A DNA stretch of 64,000 bases from Streptococcus caballi DSM 19004 (GCF_000379985.1 NZ_KB904062.1:36700-100699); one strand, 5' to 3'; shown: positions 25,954-37,071, numbered from the stretch's first letter. Made by a program: numbers and translations. Notes: a model not told the origin generated them from the letters alone.

Positions 25954-26673
25954 TTATTCACTTTTATCAATATCTTCTTTGAGTTCATCAACATTAAATT
26001 TAGCAAAAAGATACTTGCGATCCTGAACTGGGAAACGCTGATCTAGCTGGTCAACCGGACCTACTTCAATTAGCCCTTCAGAAATGACAAAGTCCATAAC
26101 ATGACCACCAAATGTATGATCATCAGATATGAAGTGCAAATGATAGCCAGCAACGCTCACTCCATGAAACATCTCAGGCGTCCAAATACCTACAATGATT
26201 CCTGAAATATTTTCCCTAGTATACTCTGGCTGACGAGTTGCCACATCTGCAAACTTTGTATCAGCTGTTGATTTTGGAATCATACGGACGTGCATTTTAG
26301 AAAAGTGACCACTGATTTTGATTGATCGAAACAAGTTAACCCCATCATAGTAAGATTCAATGCGGTCCTCCAATTCCTTATCCGTCATTTCAAAACGTTG
26401 TCTGAAAATCACTTCAGCCTGATGGGGAACAACTGCTGCATAAGGCACCTTGACATTCTCTGAAACTTCAACTACTTCAGGCTTACCGCTAGAACCCTTG
26501 GCCTGGTAGGCCTTTCCATCTAAGACGATAAGCTCACCATCAATCGAATCCAGCGTACCAATTCCCAGATCACCATGTTCCAACAATTCACCGATAGTTA
26601 AGGTGCCTCCATATAACCCTGCCATCAAGGCACTCAATGTATTATATTGAAAAAGTTTAATTGCTTCTGACAT
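25954..26673 (-). CDS. aldB: Alpha-acetolactate decarboxylase
   Basis: A 239-residue zinc-dependent decarboxylase that turns acetolactate into acetoin. Family marks are LMAGLYGGTLTIGELLEHGDLGIGT at the N-terminus and the metal-binding HLHFISDDHTFGGHVMDF near residue 176, holding the three histidines. GAGGGA precedes the ATG. It starts 12 bp after the acetolactate synthase stop and forms an operon with it: pyruvate to acetolactate to acetoin, which relieves pyruvate excess and acid stress and can drain branched-chain precursors. The length is normal. Confidence 0.95.
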   Translation of the reverse strand: MSEAIKLFQYNTLSALMAGLYGGTLTIGELLEHGDLGIGTLDSIDGELIVLDGKAYQAKGSSGKPEVVEVSENVKVPYAAVVPHQAEVIFRQRFEMTDKELEDRIESYYDGVNLFRSIKISGHFSKMHVRMIPKSTADTKFADVATRQPEYTRENISGIIVGIWTPEMFHGVSVAGYHLHFISDDHTFGGHVMDFVISEGLIEVGPVDQLDQRFPVQDRKYLFAKFNVDELKEDIDKSE

Positions 26674-26685
26674 AATTCCCTCTTT

Positions 26686-28359
26686 TTAATAAAATTCGTC
26701 TGGCAAGATTGTCTCACCTAGCTTAATATTATCCTTATAATCAATTGGAACATCAATCAGTACCGGACCATCTGTGGCTTCTGTCAAAGCTTGTTTCAGA
26801 ATAGCCTCAAAGTCCTCTTTAGTTGACACACGATATCCCTTGGCACCAAAACTTTCAGCATATTTGACAAAGTCAACCGGTCCAAAGTCAACACCTGATG
26901 AACGCCCATACTTCATTTCTTCTTGGAATTCAACCATGTTGTACTTACCATCATTCCAAATGATGTGAACGATTGGCAGTTTCAAGCGTACAGCTGTTTC
27001 CAATTCTTGAGCTGAGAATAGAAAACCACCGTCACCAGAAATAGAAATAACTTTGCTATTAGGACGAACCAGCGCAGCTGATATAGCCCAAGGAAGCGCA
27101 ACTCCCAGTGTTTGCATCCCGTTTGAGAAGAGTAAGTGACGAGCTTCGTAAGATTTGAAGTAGCGTGCCATCCAGATATAGTGACTGCCTACATCAACAG
27201 TTACTGTCATATCATCTTTGGTATTTGCCTGAAGCACATCAATGACATCAAGTGGATGGACCAAACCGGATTCAGAATGGCGATCAAATTTAACATCTTC
27301 TACCACGTTATCACGAAGCCCTTGCAAGTAATCTCGAGAACCTTTGGGCAAAGTATAGCCATTAATGGCTGGCAAAAGCAAGTCTAAGGTATCAGAAATA
27401 TCACCGATTAACTCACGTTCAGGTTGGAAATAAGTATCAATCTCAGCTGGAGCTACGTCAATAACAACGATACGAGCTGAGATTTCAGCATTCCAGTTAC
27501 GTGCCTCATATTCAATTGGGTCGTAACCAATGGCAATAACCAAGTCAGCACGTTTCAGCAACATGTCCCCAGGTTGATTACGAAAGAGCCCTACACGGCC
27601 AAAGAATGTTGATTCCAAGTCACGTGAGACAACACCTGCCCCTTGGAAAGTTTCAACAACTGGCAGTTTAACCGAATCAAGTAAACGACGGATAGAATCT
27701 GTCACCCTTTTAGTGGAAGCGCCATTTCCCAAAAGTAGAACAGGAAGAACTGCGTTACGAATAGCCTGAGCGAGATAATTAATATCCGCAACTGAGGCAG
27801 AACCCAGTTTAGGATCTGTCAATGGCTTGATAGCTTTGACAGAAACTTGACTGTCGGTCACATCCTGAGGAACAGAAATAAAGCTAGCTCCAGGTTTACC
27901 TGATTTAGCTAAACGATAAGCATTAGCAACAGTTTCTGATAAGGTATTAGCATCATGAACTTCTGCAGAATATTTGGTTACAGGATCCATCATGGCCACA
28001 TTATTCATTGATTGGTGGGCACGTTTGTGTAGATCGCCTCGCTTAACCTGACCTGATATGGCCAAGACAGGGTCACCTTCATCTGTCGCAGTTACAAGTC
28101 CTGTCGCCAAATTAGATACGCCTGGACCGCTTGTAGTAATTACAACACCTGGTTCACCAGTAATGCGTCCAATCCCCTGAGCCATGAAAGCTGCATTTTG
28201 TTCATGACGCGCCACAATAAGCTGTGGCCCCTTGTCTTCTAAAGTATCAAAAACGCGGTCAATCTTAGCTCCTGGAATACCAAAAGCATACTTTACATCA
28301 TGATTAATGAGGCTGTCCACAATTAAGTCAGCCCCATAATTTTTATTTAAATCACTCAT
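26686..28359 (-). CDS. alsS: Acetolactate synthase, catabolic type
   Basis: A 557-residue thiamine-diphosphate enzyme joining two pyruvates to acetolactate. The catalytic Glu is in [14 protein letters not shown], and the TPP/Mg motif is [16 protein letters not shown]...[12 protein letters not shown]. It belongs to the FAD-independent, catabolic AlsS class as judged from its gene partner and lack of a regulatory subunit gene. AAAGGAG lies 7 bases before the ATG. The promoter is an extended -10 (TGATATAAT) at 28392-28397 within a region of repeated TTGTGAA half-sites. Confidence 0.95.
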   Translation of the reverse strand: MSDLNKNYGADLIVDSLINHDVKYAFGIPGAKIDRVFDTLEDKGPQLIVARHEQNAAFMAQGIGRITGEPGVVITTSGPGVSNLATGLVTATDEGDPVLAISGQVKRGDLHKRAHQSMNNVAMMDPVTKYSAEVHDANTLSETVANAYRLAKSGKPGASFISVPQDVTDSQVSVKAIKPLTDPKLGSASVADINYLAQAIRNAVLPVLLLGNGASTKRVTDSIRRLLDSVKLPVVETFQGAGVVSRDLESTFFGRVGLFRNQPGDMLLKRADLVIAIGYDPIEYEARNWNAEISARIVVIDVAPAEIDTYFQPERELIGDISDTLDLLLPAINGYTLPKGSRDYLQGLRDNVVEDVKFDRHSESGLVHPLDVIDVLQANTKDDMTVTVDVGSHYIWMARYFKSYEARHLLFSNGMQTLGVALPWAISAALVRPNSKVISISGDGGFLFSAQELETAVRLKLPIVHIIWNDGKYNMVEFQEEMKYGRSSGVDFGPVDFVKYAESFGAKGYRVSTKEDFEAILKQALTEATDGPVLIDVPIDYKDNIKLGETILPDEFY

Positions 28360-28374
28360 TGGTTTTCTCCTTTA

Positions 28375-28438
28375 TTCACAATTGTAAACCAATTATATCA
28401 CAGTTTATGCTTTAGTTTGTGAAAAAGCACTTGTGAAA
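28375..28438 (-). promoter_or_regulatory. alsS promoter with repeated TTGTGAA half-sites
   Basis: The extended -10 TGATATAAT lies at 28392-28400 on the minus strand. Two direct TTGTGAAA copies (28417-28424, 28431-28438) and one inverted TTCACAA (28375-28381) surround it. TTGTGAA/TTCACAA are the half-sites of the redox repressor Rex, but here the spacing is not the standard palindrome, so Rex control is only a possibility. Confidence 0.45.
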
Positions 28439-28476
28439 TTTTTATCTTATCTTGACAATCACTTCACATTCTAAAA

Positions 28477-28662
28477 CTATTTATCACGATTTTGAAGAAT
28501 GAGTTTGATAAGATCGTAAGCTGTGATGAGGAAAAATCCAATTACAATGATAAAGGTATTTTCTTGATTTCTTCCGCTATGGTCAAAAAGAGACAGAAGT
28601 AGGAAGATGATGATAACTGAAATCAGATTGCTGGCTATGATATCTTTAAGATTAGTTTTCAT
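28477..28662 (-). CDS. Small two-helix membrane protein
   Basis: A 61-residue protein with two hydrophobic segments (about 10-25, SNLISVIIIFLLLSLF, and 36-53, FIIVIGFFLITAYDLIKLI) joined by a short polar loop. Its ATG lies inside the end of the TPR gene (11-bp overlap), which indicates translational coupling. I recognise no family beyond short conserved streptococcal membrane proteins. It is the third gene of the AI-2E-like/TPR operon. Confidence 0.65.
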   Translation of the reverse strand: MKTNLKDIIASNLISVIIIFLLLSLFDHSGRNQENTFIIVIGFFLITAYDLIKLILQNRDK

Positions 28663-29881
28663 TTAAAAAACCTGCCATATTAAGATCATCAGGAACCAAC
28701 TGGAGATATTTTTCAGCTGCCGCTTGAGCACGGTCGCGGTAGCCAAATTCTCTCAGAATGTAAGCATAATCCTGCAAAAATTCTGGATTATCAGCCAAAT
28801 CCTTAGCTAAATCTTCGTAATAAATGAAAGCTTTCTCGCCTTCATCCAAAGCTTGATAAGCCTTGGCTAAATTCCACTTAGTGAGAACATTTTCAATCTC
28901 TTCATGATCTAGTTTGATGAGATCATCATAGCGCTCTTCTTCCAAGTACAGATTGGTTAAGCGAAGAAGAACATCTTCGTCGTCCTCAGCAACTTCCTTA
29001 GCCTGCAATAGATAGGTTTCCGCCGACTTAGTATCATGCAATTCGTATGAATACTGAGAAGCTTCCAGCAACAAATGAACATCAAATTCATTCTTACTTA
29101 GACCTTGTTGCAAAAGACGCAGTGCTTCTTCTATCTTGTGCTCCTCATGAAGAGAAAGGGCGTAAACATACTCATAACCCGCAAAATCCGGATTCATGGT
29201 ATCTATTTGCTTAAAATAAAGGTTAGCTTTTTGATATTCTTCTTGATCGTAAAGAATGGTTGCCAGTTCAAAAACAGCTGTCTCGTCATACTCAATCTCA
29301 ACTGATTTCTCCAAAAACTCAATGGCAGCTTCGAATTTTCCAAGACCAGCATAGGCTCGTCCAATGCGTTGATAGGTTGAAACACCTGTCAATGAAAGAA
29401 TATCGCGATTGTCTAATTTAGCGTAAGCCTGAATGGCTTCCTCGTAATGTTCCAAGGATAAATCAATCTCTGCCAGACCAAAAATAACTAATGGATCATC
29501 ACTTAATTGATTTGCTTCCAAGAGTTTTTCACGCGCGACATCAGTTAATCCTTCCATATCATAAAGGTCAGCCATGACCAAAAGCGATGATAAGTAATCT
29601 GGACTATCTGAATTGATTGCATCCAGATATAAGAAGGCTTCTTCAATATCTCCGTCCTCTGCTGCAATCTGGGCTAAATTAATATTAACTTCTGGAAATT
29701 CTTCACGCATTCGCAGATAAATCTTCTTGGCATGAGGCAAAAATCCTATGCTCTCCAGATATTCAGCTAAATCCAAAAGAGCTTGACTGTCATCTTCTTT
29801 TAAAGCACGTTCAAAATATTTTTCTGCTCGCTGCAAATCTTGGCGATCAAGCGAAGCAATCATTTTTTCACTATTCAACAT
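28652..29881 (-). CDS. Tetratricopeptide-repeat protein
   Basis: A 409-residue, acidic, soluble protein made almost wholly of TPR helices from about residue 15 to 400 (for example ALLDLAEYLESIGFLPHAKKIY, YQRIGRAYAGLGKFEAAIEFLEKS, WNLAKAYQALDEGEKAFIYYEDL). Such proteins act as docking scaffolds; conserved streptococcal relatives have no settled function. The ATG at 29881 overlaps the end of the upstream AI-2E-family gene by 11 bp; a second ATG at 29863 is possible but lacks an RBS. It is coupled on both sides to membrane-protein genes, which suggests a membrane-associated role. Confidence 0.85.
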   Translation of the reverse strand: MLNSEKMIASLDRQDLQRAEKYFERALKEDDSQALLDLAEYLESIGFLPHAKKIYLRMREEFPEVNINLAQIAAEDGDIEEAFLYLDAINSDSPDYLSSLLVMADLYDMEGLTDVAREKLLEANQLSDDPLVIFGLAEIDLSLEHYEEAIQAYAKLDNRDILSLTGVSTYQRIGRAYAGLGKFEAAIEFLEKSVEIEYDETAVFELATILYDQEEYQKANLYFKQIDTMNPDFAGYEYVYALSLHEEHKIEEALRLLQQGLSKNEFDVHLLLEASQYSYELHDTKSAETYLLQAKEVAEDDEDVLLRLTNLYLEEERYDDLIKLDHEEIENVLTKWNLAKAYQALDEGEKAFIYYEDLAKDLADNPEFLQDYAYILREFGYRDRAQAAAEKYLQLVPDDLNMAGFLNEN

Positions 29882-31064
29882 CTTCTTTTCTTTCTTCCTT
29901 TACCTTTTCATTCACTAGATCTTCTTCATAAAGACCACTGATGGATTTGTACCAATCAAAAAGTTCCTTAACCACCACTTTGACGGAAGCATAGATTGGA
30001 ATTCCCAGAAAAACGCCCCACACACCAAACATGGAACCAGCCGTCAAAAGAATAAACATGATGGTAATAGGATGGATGCTCAGCTTATTTCCCAAAACCA
30101 AGGGGGAGACAAAACGTCCTTCAATGGTCTGCTCAATAAAGAAGACGATGAGCACCTTAACTACCATAAGTGGCCCTTGAACCAGAGCCATGATGAAGAC
30201 GGGAATCTGAGCAACAAAACTTCCCAAATAAGGTACCATGTTCAGGAATCCTGCAATAATCCCAAAGGTCACCGCATAGCGCAAACCAACAAAACTGTAC
30301 ATGATAGCAAACATGAAACCAACAACAATAGCAACCGTTACCTGTCCTTGTACATAACCTGAAAGTTGCTTATTAATATCACCTAGAATTCGGGAAATAG
30401 GCTGACGCGTTCTTGGCGGTAAAACCTGTAAAAGTCCTTGCTTCATCTTGTCGCTATCACGCAAGAAATAAAAGAGGATAAAAGGTGAAATGATAATGGC
30501 CATAGTAACACGCGCAATGGTTCCTGCGAAATTGCCTGCCCAGTCAAAGGCATTCTTTGAGAAACTTTGGGCATAATCAACAGCCTTACTACTGATATTA
30601 GATAGCATCTGACTGAGTTCTGATTGATAATTCTGCAACCAATCATTATTGGCAAGAAACTTAGTACTTTCGCGATTAACAATTCTGACGTAATGAGGTA
30701 AATTCTCAACAAAGGTCACTAGCTGATCCCTAATCATAGGAAAGAATCCTGAGCCTGCCCAAACAAGTAAACCAATCACGATAGCAAAAACAAGCATGAT
30801 TGACGTACTCAGCCCTAATCCACGATTGTTGAGAAAAATCACTGATGGTTTAAGAAGATAATAAAGTAGCGCAGCAATGACTAAAGGCAGCATAACAATG
30901 CCCATAAATGATAAAACTGGCATAAAAAGGAACGAAATCTTGGTAAAGAGAAAAAGGGTCAAAAAAACCAGGAAAGTTATTAGAAGAACAATAACAGCCT
31001 GATTATTCAAAAACCATTTGAAAAACCAAGAATCTGAAAAGTGTTTATCTTTGGATTGATTCAT
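29871..31064 (-). CDS. AI-2E-family (YdiK/PerM-like) membrane transporter
   Basis: A 397-residue polytopic membrane protein of PF01594. It has paired hydrophobic helices at about 18-35, 37-60 and 66-95, a soluble middle region (about 105-170) and further helices including SPFILFYFLRD, FMFAIMYSFVGLRYAVTFGIIAGFLNMVPYLGSF and GVWGVFLGIPIYASVKV. Despite the family name, most members are not shown to export autoinducer 2; some act as Na+/H+ antiporters. It heads a three-gene overlapping operon. A good promoter (TTGACT, 17 bp, TAAAAT) is at 31135-31163. Confidence 0.88.
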   Translation of the reverse strand: MNQSKDKHFSDSWFFKWFLNNQAVIVLLITFLVFLTLFLFTKISFLFMPVLSFMGIVMLPLVIAALLYYLLKPSVIFLNNRGLGLSTSIMLVFAIVIGLLVWAGSGFFPMIRDQLVTFVENLPHYVRIVNRESTKFLANNDWLQNYQSELSQMLSNISSKAVDYAQSFSKNAFDWAGNFAGTIARVTMAIIISPFILFYFLRDSDKMKQGLLQVLPPRTRQPISRILGDINKQLSGYVQGQVTVAIVVGFMFAIMYSFVGLRYAVTFGIIAGFLNMVPYLGSFVAQIPVFIMALVQGPLMVVKVLIVFFIEQTIEGRFVSPLVLGNKLSIHPITIMFILLTAGSMFGVWGVFLGIPIYASVKVVVKELFDWYKSISGLYEEDLVNEKVKEERKEDVE

Positions 31065-31134
31065 GAAGAACTCCTAACTATTTTATACGAATGCAAAGAA
31101 TTATGTTTTAATGATTATTAATACTTTTTAAAAA

Positions 31135-31163
31135 ATTTTATAATTTCATCATTGTCAAGTCAA
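31135..31163 (-). promoter_or_regulatory. Promoter of the AI-2E-like/TPR operon
   Basis: TTGACT (31158-31163), 17-bp spacer, TAAAAT (31135-31140) on the minus strand, about 70 bases upstream of the ATG. Confidence 0.6.
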
Positions 31164-31500
31164 ATACAACTTTTGTTCATTGGCCTAAGTCAGTGACTGT
31201 AAGGTGGGGATAGTCCTATTTTCTAGCAAAATGGTTAGTGGGCCTGTTCATTTTCCTCTATATTTGTTTAGCCATTTTAATATATCAGATGAACAGGGCT
31301 TTTTTCTTGCACCTCATTTTACAACAGGACAATTATATTTTTGATACTTCCTTTAGTAGTGCAGACGCAAGCGACCTCCTTTGGCCAAGTGATAAAAGAC
31401 ACACTTTTTACATCCCACTTGCTCCTGACTATCAAAGCATTGCTATTTGAATATCATAAAGTAAAAGTATAAATGTAACAGTTATTATAGCATTTTTGGT
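31164..31500. other. Intergenic stretch with an IS-end fragment
   Basis: Bases 31283-31329 (minus strand) match 19296-19342 at 42 of 47 positions and so represent a second scrap of the same insertion-sequence end. A 70-codon open frame on the plus strand across it has no RBS and is not called a gene. Confidence 0.5.
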
Positions 31501-31502
31501 CT

Positions 31503-31530
31503 AAAAAAGCAGACTTTTGCTAAGTCCGCT
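31503..31530 (-). terminator. Terminator after the NUDIX gene
   Basis: Minus-strand AGCGGACTT-AGCA-AAAGTCTGCTTTTTT. Confidence 0.75.
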
Positions 31531-31547
31531 GGCTAGTTTGAAAAAGG

Positions 31548-32030
31548 CTATTTGTCATAAAAGGTCACTGATTTATCAAGTAACTGTCCATCTTCTCCAT
31601 AGGTAAATTTGGCTGAAAAGAAGGGAACGTCATCCAAAATCCATTTAAAGATTTCATAGTCACCTTCCCAAGTTGGTTTGGTCAGAACCTGATCATAGGG
31701 CACCCATTCCAAGGTGCCTTCACGCGATTCCTCATCTGAAATCAACTGACCTTCAAACTCCGTCACCTTGAAGACATAAGTGTACCAATCATGGTCTGGT
31801 GTAAATTCTGGAAAAGTAATAATTCCTTTGAAATCCATATCTTTGACTATAAAATGCGTTTCTTCAAAAATTTCTCGCTTGGCGCACTCGTCTGGTGTCT
31901 CTCCTGCTTCTAGTTTTCCGCCTACAGAAATCCACTTGCCCTCGTGAACATCATTGATCTTTTTGTTGCGGTGCAGGAGCAAAAGCTCTTTCCCGTTATC
32001 AATATAACAAATGGTAGCTAATTTTGTCAT
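31548..32030 (-). CDS. NUDIX hydrolase (8-oxo-dGTP diphosphatase-like)
   Basis: A 160-residue MutT-type phosphohydrolase. The Nudix box is GGKLEAGETPDECAKREIFEETHF (about residues 42-64, key residues G, E, REIFEE), which binds Mg and cleaves X-linked nucleoside diphosphates. The sequence is close to streptococcal MutX/8-oxo-dGTP diphosphatase proteins, but the substrate cannot be fixed. The ATG at 32030 is chosen for the GGAAGA 4 bases upstream. It diverges from the lactonase gene with a shared upstream region of about 90 bp. Confidence 0.88.
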   Translation of the reverse strand: MTKLATICYIDNGKELLLLHRNKKINDVHEGKWISVGGKLEAGETPDECAKREIFEETHFIVKDMDFKGIITFPEFTPDHDWYTYVFKVTEFEGQLISDEESREGTLEWVPYDQVLTKPTWEGDYEIFKWILDDVPFFSAKFTYGEDGQLLDKSVTFYDK

Positions 32031-32085
32031 TATCTTCCTTCTCTCTATCATTCTGTCTTCCTTTTTATTCTACCACAAAATATGC

Positions 32086-32091
32086 TATAAT
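32086..32091 (+). promoter_or_regulatory. -10 element of the lactonase gene
   Basis: TATGCTATAAT (extended-like -10) 29 bases before the ATG at 32120, in the divergent gap with the NUDIX gene. Confidence 0.6.
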
Positions 32092-32119
32092 TTGGACATT
32101 AGATGTCAAGGAGGGCGAT

Positions 32120-33148
32120 ATGTTAGAAACAGTTTATTTTGGAACTTATACAAAAAAAGAATCTCAAGGCATTTATGCTGCAGACTTTGATAGTACAACA
32201 GGTGAGCTGTCCGATCTGCGTTTGGTAGTCAAAGCGGAAAATCCGATCTATCTGGCATTTTCTGAGGATGACTTTCTCTACAGTGCGATTGCACAGGGAG
32301 ATAAGGGAGGAATTGCTAGTTTTGACCAGCAATTCACGCTACTCAACCAAGTCCTTGAAGATGGCAAGCCACCCTGTTATGTGGCCTACAACGCTAAACG
32401 TCACTTAGTGTTTAGCGCTAATTATCATATAGGAGAAGTTCTGGTTTATCAAGAAGAAAAAGATGGTTGCTTGACCCTGCTTAATAAGCTTGCTCACCAT
32501 GATTCTGGACCTCACCCGAATCAATCTAGCGCTCATATTCATTTTGCTAACCTGACACCAGATCGCTTTCTACTAACTTGCGATTCAGGTACCGATACGG
32601 TCACCTGCTATGACCTTAATGAAGCCGGAAAGTTGACTGAAATAGCCACTTACCAGGCACAAACTGGTGCAGGTTGCCGCCATATTGTCTTTCATCCTTT
32701 TTTAAAAATAGCCTATCTAGCTTGTAAACTCAATAGCACCGTGGAGGTCCTGATTTACGATGGTTATGGTGAATTTGAACACTACGAAACCCACTCCACT
32801 CTCCCCCAAGATTATCAAGGAGATAATGCAGTGGCAGCCATTCGAATCAGTCCAGACGGACGCTTCCTCTATGTCAGCAACCGTGGTCATGATTCAATAG
32901 CAGTTTTTAAATTGATTGGGGATGGACAACTTGAAATCCTCCAAATCATCTCCACTTCTGGCAAAATGCCTAGAGACTTCTCCCTCACACCAGATACCAA
33001 TCACCTCATTGTTGTTCATCAAGAATCAAACAATGCCACTGTTTTTAAACGTGATCAAGCTACTGGCTTATTGACCGAACTCTATCACGATTTTTATGTG
33101 CCAGAAGCTGTCTGTATTACCTTTAGAAAGGAAAAACATGCTAGCTAA
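32120..33148 (+). CDS. Lactonase family protein (6-phosphogluconolactonase type, beta-propeller)
   Basis: A 342-residue seven-bladed propeller of the Lactonase (PF10282, YbhE/Pgl) family. Repeated blade motifs include GIYAADFDSTTGELSD, HLVFSANYHIGEVLVYQ, GAGCRHIVFHPFLKIAYLACK and ISPDGRFLYVSNRGHDSIAVF. If it acts as Pgl it hydrolyses 6-phosphogluconolactone in the oxidative pentose phosphate pathway. AAGGAGGGCGAT precedes the ATG at 32120; the longer frame from 32024 lacks an RBS. The gene overlaps the next by 11 bp. Confidence 0.88.
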   Translation: MLETVYFGTYTKKESQGIYAADFDSTTGELSDLRLVVKAENPIYLAFSEDDFLYSAIAQGDKGGIASFDQQFTLLNQVLEDGKPPCYVAYNAKRHLVFSANYHIGEVLVYQEEKDGCLTLLNKLAHHDSGPHPNQSSAHIHFANLTPDRFLLTCDSGTDTVTCYDLNEAGKLTEIATYQAQTGAGCRHIVFHPFLKIAYLACKLNSTVEVLIYDGYGEFEHYETHSTLPQDYQGDNAVAAIRISPDGRFLYVSNRGHDSIAVFKLIGDGQLEILQIISTSGKMPRDFSLTPDTNHLIVVHQESNNATVFKRDQATGLLTELYHDFYVPEAVCITFRKEKHAS

Positions 33149-33968
33149 ATTAGGCTTAAAAGCCAGTGCAGACCCTAAACAATTGGAAAGTCGCCTACAA
33201 TACCACCCTGAAGTCTTTGAATTCTATACCAGTCAAGCAGACTTTAACAGTCAAGGCTTGGAGCGCTTGGAAGAGGCCATTTTTCAGGTTAAGGATCAGT
33301 CTACTGACAAAATTGTGCTCCACCATCCCATGACTTTCGATGGAGAATTTCTGGAAATGATCACCCCTGAGAAGCTCTTTCCTCAAATCACTCACTTCTT
33401 AGAAAAAAGTACCAATGACCTCCTACAGCTAGCCTTTGACCATGATTGTCAGGTACTGGTGCACGGTTCCTATGAACTCCGCAACAAGTCCATCATGGAT
33501 TATTATGGCAACTGGGAGAAAGCCAATCAGGAACTCTTCCTACGACTGGACCATTTTGCTAAGCTAGGTCAGGATCATATCATGTTTGAAAACTCCATTT
33601 CACCTCTCTTTTACTTTGGCGACCCCACCTACGATCAGTTGATTTACCAAAAAGTCTACCGGTTAGCCTTTGATATTTCTCATTCCTTTATCAAAATGCA
33701 GGGCAGCAATAGCAAATTAATGGCGTCATTGAAGACCTTAAAAGATCATATTGTTCACTATCATCTGGTGGACTCCATGGGCGAAATCCACGATAGCCTA
33801 CCGCTAGGTCAAGGGAAAATTGACTGGTCTGGAGTCCTTGACCACATAAATCCAGCAGCCACTGCCATTTACGAAATTGACCTCAAGGACATGAACAACC
33901 CCCTCGAACAATTGCAGAGCCACCAGTACCTAATGCAGGTGGAAAAAACTAAGCAAAATTCTTTCTAA
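33138..33968 (+). CDS. TIM-barrel sugar isomerase/endonuclease IV-like protein
   Basis: A 276-residue protein with the pattern of the xylose-isomerase-like TIM-barrel superfamily (AP_endonuc_2): strands end with LHHPMTFDG, QVLVHGSYE, HIMFENSISP, LAFDISHSF, HYHLVDSMGEIHDSLPLGQGKIDW and AIYEIDL. The His, Glu, Asp and His residues at these strand ends would form the metal site. The late HDSLPLGQGKIDW is typical of sugar phosphate isomerases/epimerases. The start at 33138 overlaps the lactonase gene (11 bp) and has GAAAGGA in front, so the two are co-translated and likely act on the same sugar. Confidence 0.75.
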   Translation: MLAKLGLKASADPKQLESRLQYHPEVFEFYTSQADFNSQGLERLEEAIFQVKDQSTDKIVLHHPMTFDGEFLEMITPEKLFPQITHFLEKSTNDLLQLAFDHDCQVLVHGSYELRNKSIMDYYGNWEKANQELFLRLDHFAKLGQDHIMFENSISPLFYFGDPTYDQLIYQKVYRLAFDISHSFIKMQGSNSKLMASLKTLKDHIVHYHLVDSMGEIHDSLPLGQGKIDWSGVLDHINPAATAIYEIDLKDMNNPLEQLQSHQYLMQVEKTKQNSF

Positions 33969-34016
33969 TTACGCCATTTTATGGTTAACTAGAAGAAAAA
34001 AGAAAGAGGTCCGTAT

Positions 34017-34208
34017 ATGAACCCAACTGAACTCCTAAACCAAATCAAAGAATTAATCGAAAAGAAAGACTTTTCAGCGGCTCAAGACTTCCTTAATGAT
34101 CACAAAGATGAGCTTGGCAGCTACTTTGACCAAGCCCAAAAACTCATCGAAGGCGCTAACGGGCTTGATGGAGTCCTTGACAAAGTCAAAGGTCTCTTTG
34201 GAAAATAA
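34017..34208 (+). CDS. Small acidic helical protein, unknown
   Basis: A 63-residue soluble, helical protein (KELIEKKDFSAAQDFLNDHK, LEKL-type heptads, ending VLDKVKGLFGK). GAGG lies 7 bases before the ATG. Short conserved streptococcal proteins of this kind are known but uncharacterised, and the helical-hairpin pattern resembles isolated TPR-like pairs. It follows the TIM-barrel gene by 48 bp and is followed by hairpins. I assign no function. Confidence 0.7.
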   Translation: MNPTELLNQIKELIEKKDFSAAQDFLNDHKDELGSYFDQAQKLIEGANGLDGVLDKVKGLFGK

Positions 34209-34261
34209 TCAGAAATAACAAAATGACATGTAGAGCCTTCATGCTAAGATAAATCGACACT

Positions 34262-34296
34262 TTGTCAACTGTATTCAGTGATGAAAAGCTATATTC
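34262..34296. repeat. Short interspersed repeat, copy 2
   Basis: TTGTCAACTGTATTCAGTGA and the following 15 bases match the reverse complement of 14231-14265 at 32 of 35 positions. A weaker relative (TTGTCAACTATAGTGTGTGA) occurs on the minus strand near 63595-63614. Confidence 0.65.
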
Positions 34297-34311
34297 TAGA
34301 GAGAACTAGAT

Positions 34312-34362
34312 TGGGAACCCACTGAAAGAGTCATCGTTTGATGGCTTTTCGCTGGGTTCTCA
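34312..34362 (+). terminator. Long hairpin downstream of the small protein gene
   Basis: GGGAACCCA...TGGGTTCTC encloses GAAAGAGTCATC-GTTT-GATGGCTTTTC. The following T-content is modest, so termination is likely but not certain. Confidence 0.45.
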
Positions 34363-34418
34363 GATTATTTCTCTCTCCCTGTTAGCACAAGTCAACCCAC
34401 TACAATTAACAATAAGTA

Positions 34419-34468
34419 AAAACAGTCTATGATTCAACTACAAACAGTTGATAACATAGACTGTTTTT
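34419..34468. terminator. Bidirectional terminator at the end of the rml operon
   Basis: AAACAGTCTATGATTC...CATAGACTGTTTTTTT with T-runs on both strands, 5 bp after the rmlB stop. Confidence 0.8.
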
Positions 34469-34472
34469 TTAA

Positions 34473-36140
<1,668 letters not shown>

Positions 36141-36141
<1 letters not shown>

Positions 36142-37010
36142 TATTTATCTCCAATCAAACGAAGCAAGTATTGCCCATATTCATTTTTCTTCAAAGGTTG
36201 TGCCAACTCACGTACTTGGTCTGCTGTGATATAGCCCATGCGGTAAGCAATTTCTTCCAGGTTAGCCACTTGCACATTTTGCATACGTTGAACCGTCTCA
36301 ATATATTGAGCTGCTTCTAGCAAACTTTCATGCGTTCCTGTATCCAACCAAGCAAAGCCACGTCCCATGAGTTCAACAGATAAGTCACCGCGGTCAAGAT
36401 AAGCCTTATTGACGTCTGTGATTTCAAGTTCGCCACGAGGGCTTGGTTTGATGTTCTTAGCAATTTCCACAACATCATTGTCATAGAAGTATAGACCGGT
36501 TACGGCGTAGTTAGAACGTGGGTGTTCTGGCTTTTCTTCGATGGAAATGGCATTCATCTTATCGTCAAATTCTACCACACCAAAACGTTCTGGGTCTTTA
36601 ACTTGATAGCCAAAGACAGTGGCACCAGATTCTTTGCTGGCAGCCTTTTGTAGCATCTTAGACAAACCTGGGCCATGATAGATATTATCACCAAGGATTA
36701 GCGCCACACTATCGTCACCGATAAAGTCTTCCCCAATAATAAAGGCTTGCGCCAGTCCATCTGGACTTGGTTGTTCCGCATAAGAGAGGGAAATACCAAA
36801 CTCTGAACCATCTTGCAAGAGTTCTTTAAAACGTGGCAAATCTTGCGGCGTTGAAATAATCAAGATTTCTTTAATCCCTGCCAACATTAGTGTTGACAAT
36901 GGGTAATAAATCATAGGTTTGTCATAAACCGGCATGAGCTGTTTGGATGCAGCGCGTGTCAAAGGGTACAAACGTGTCCCAGATCCACCTGCTAGAATAA
37001 TACCTTTCAT
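36141..37010 (-). CDS. rmlA: Glucose-1-phosphate thymidylyltransferase
   Basis: A 289-residue nucleotidyltransferase making dTDP-glucose from glucose-1-phosphate and dTTP. The N-terminal [13 protein letters not shown] and [16 protein letters not shown] motifs, the metal-binding [11 protein letters not shown] and the [10 protein letters not shown] stretch are all present; the length is normal. It is first in the rml operon, behind a promoter GTGACA-17 bp-TAGAAT at 37043-37071. Confidence 0.97.
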
Positions 37011-37042
37011 ACTTAGGTCTCCTCTTTTAATTCATCATCAAT

Positions 37043-37071
37043 ATTCTACCATTTTTCACAAGACCTGTCAC
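37043..37071 (-). promoter_or_regulatory. Promoter of the rml operon
   Basis: GTGACA (37066-37071), 17-bp spacer, TAGAAT (37043-37048), 33 bases before the rmlA ATG on the minus strand. Confidence 0.6.

Noticed and set aside
31238..31450. 70-codon ORF on the plus strand
   Set aside because: It runs over an IS-end fragment (31283-31329) and has no SD.
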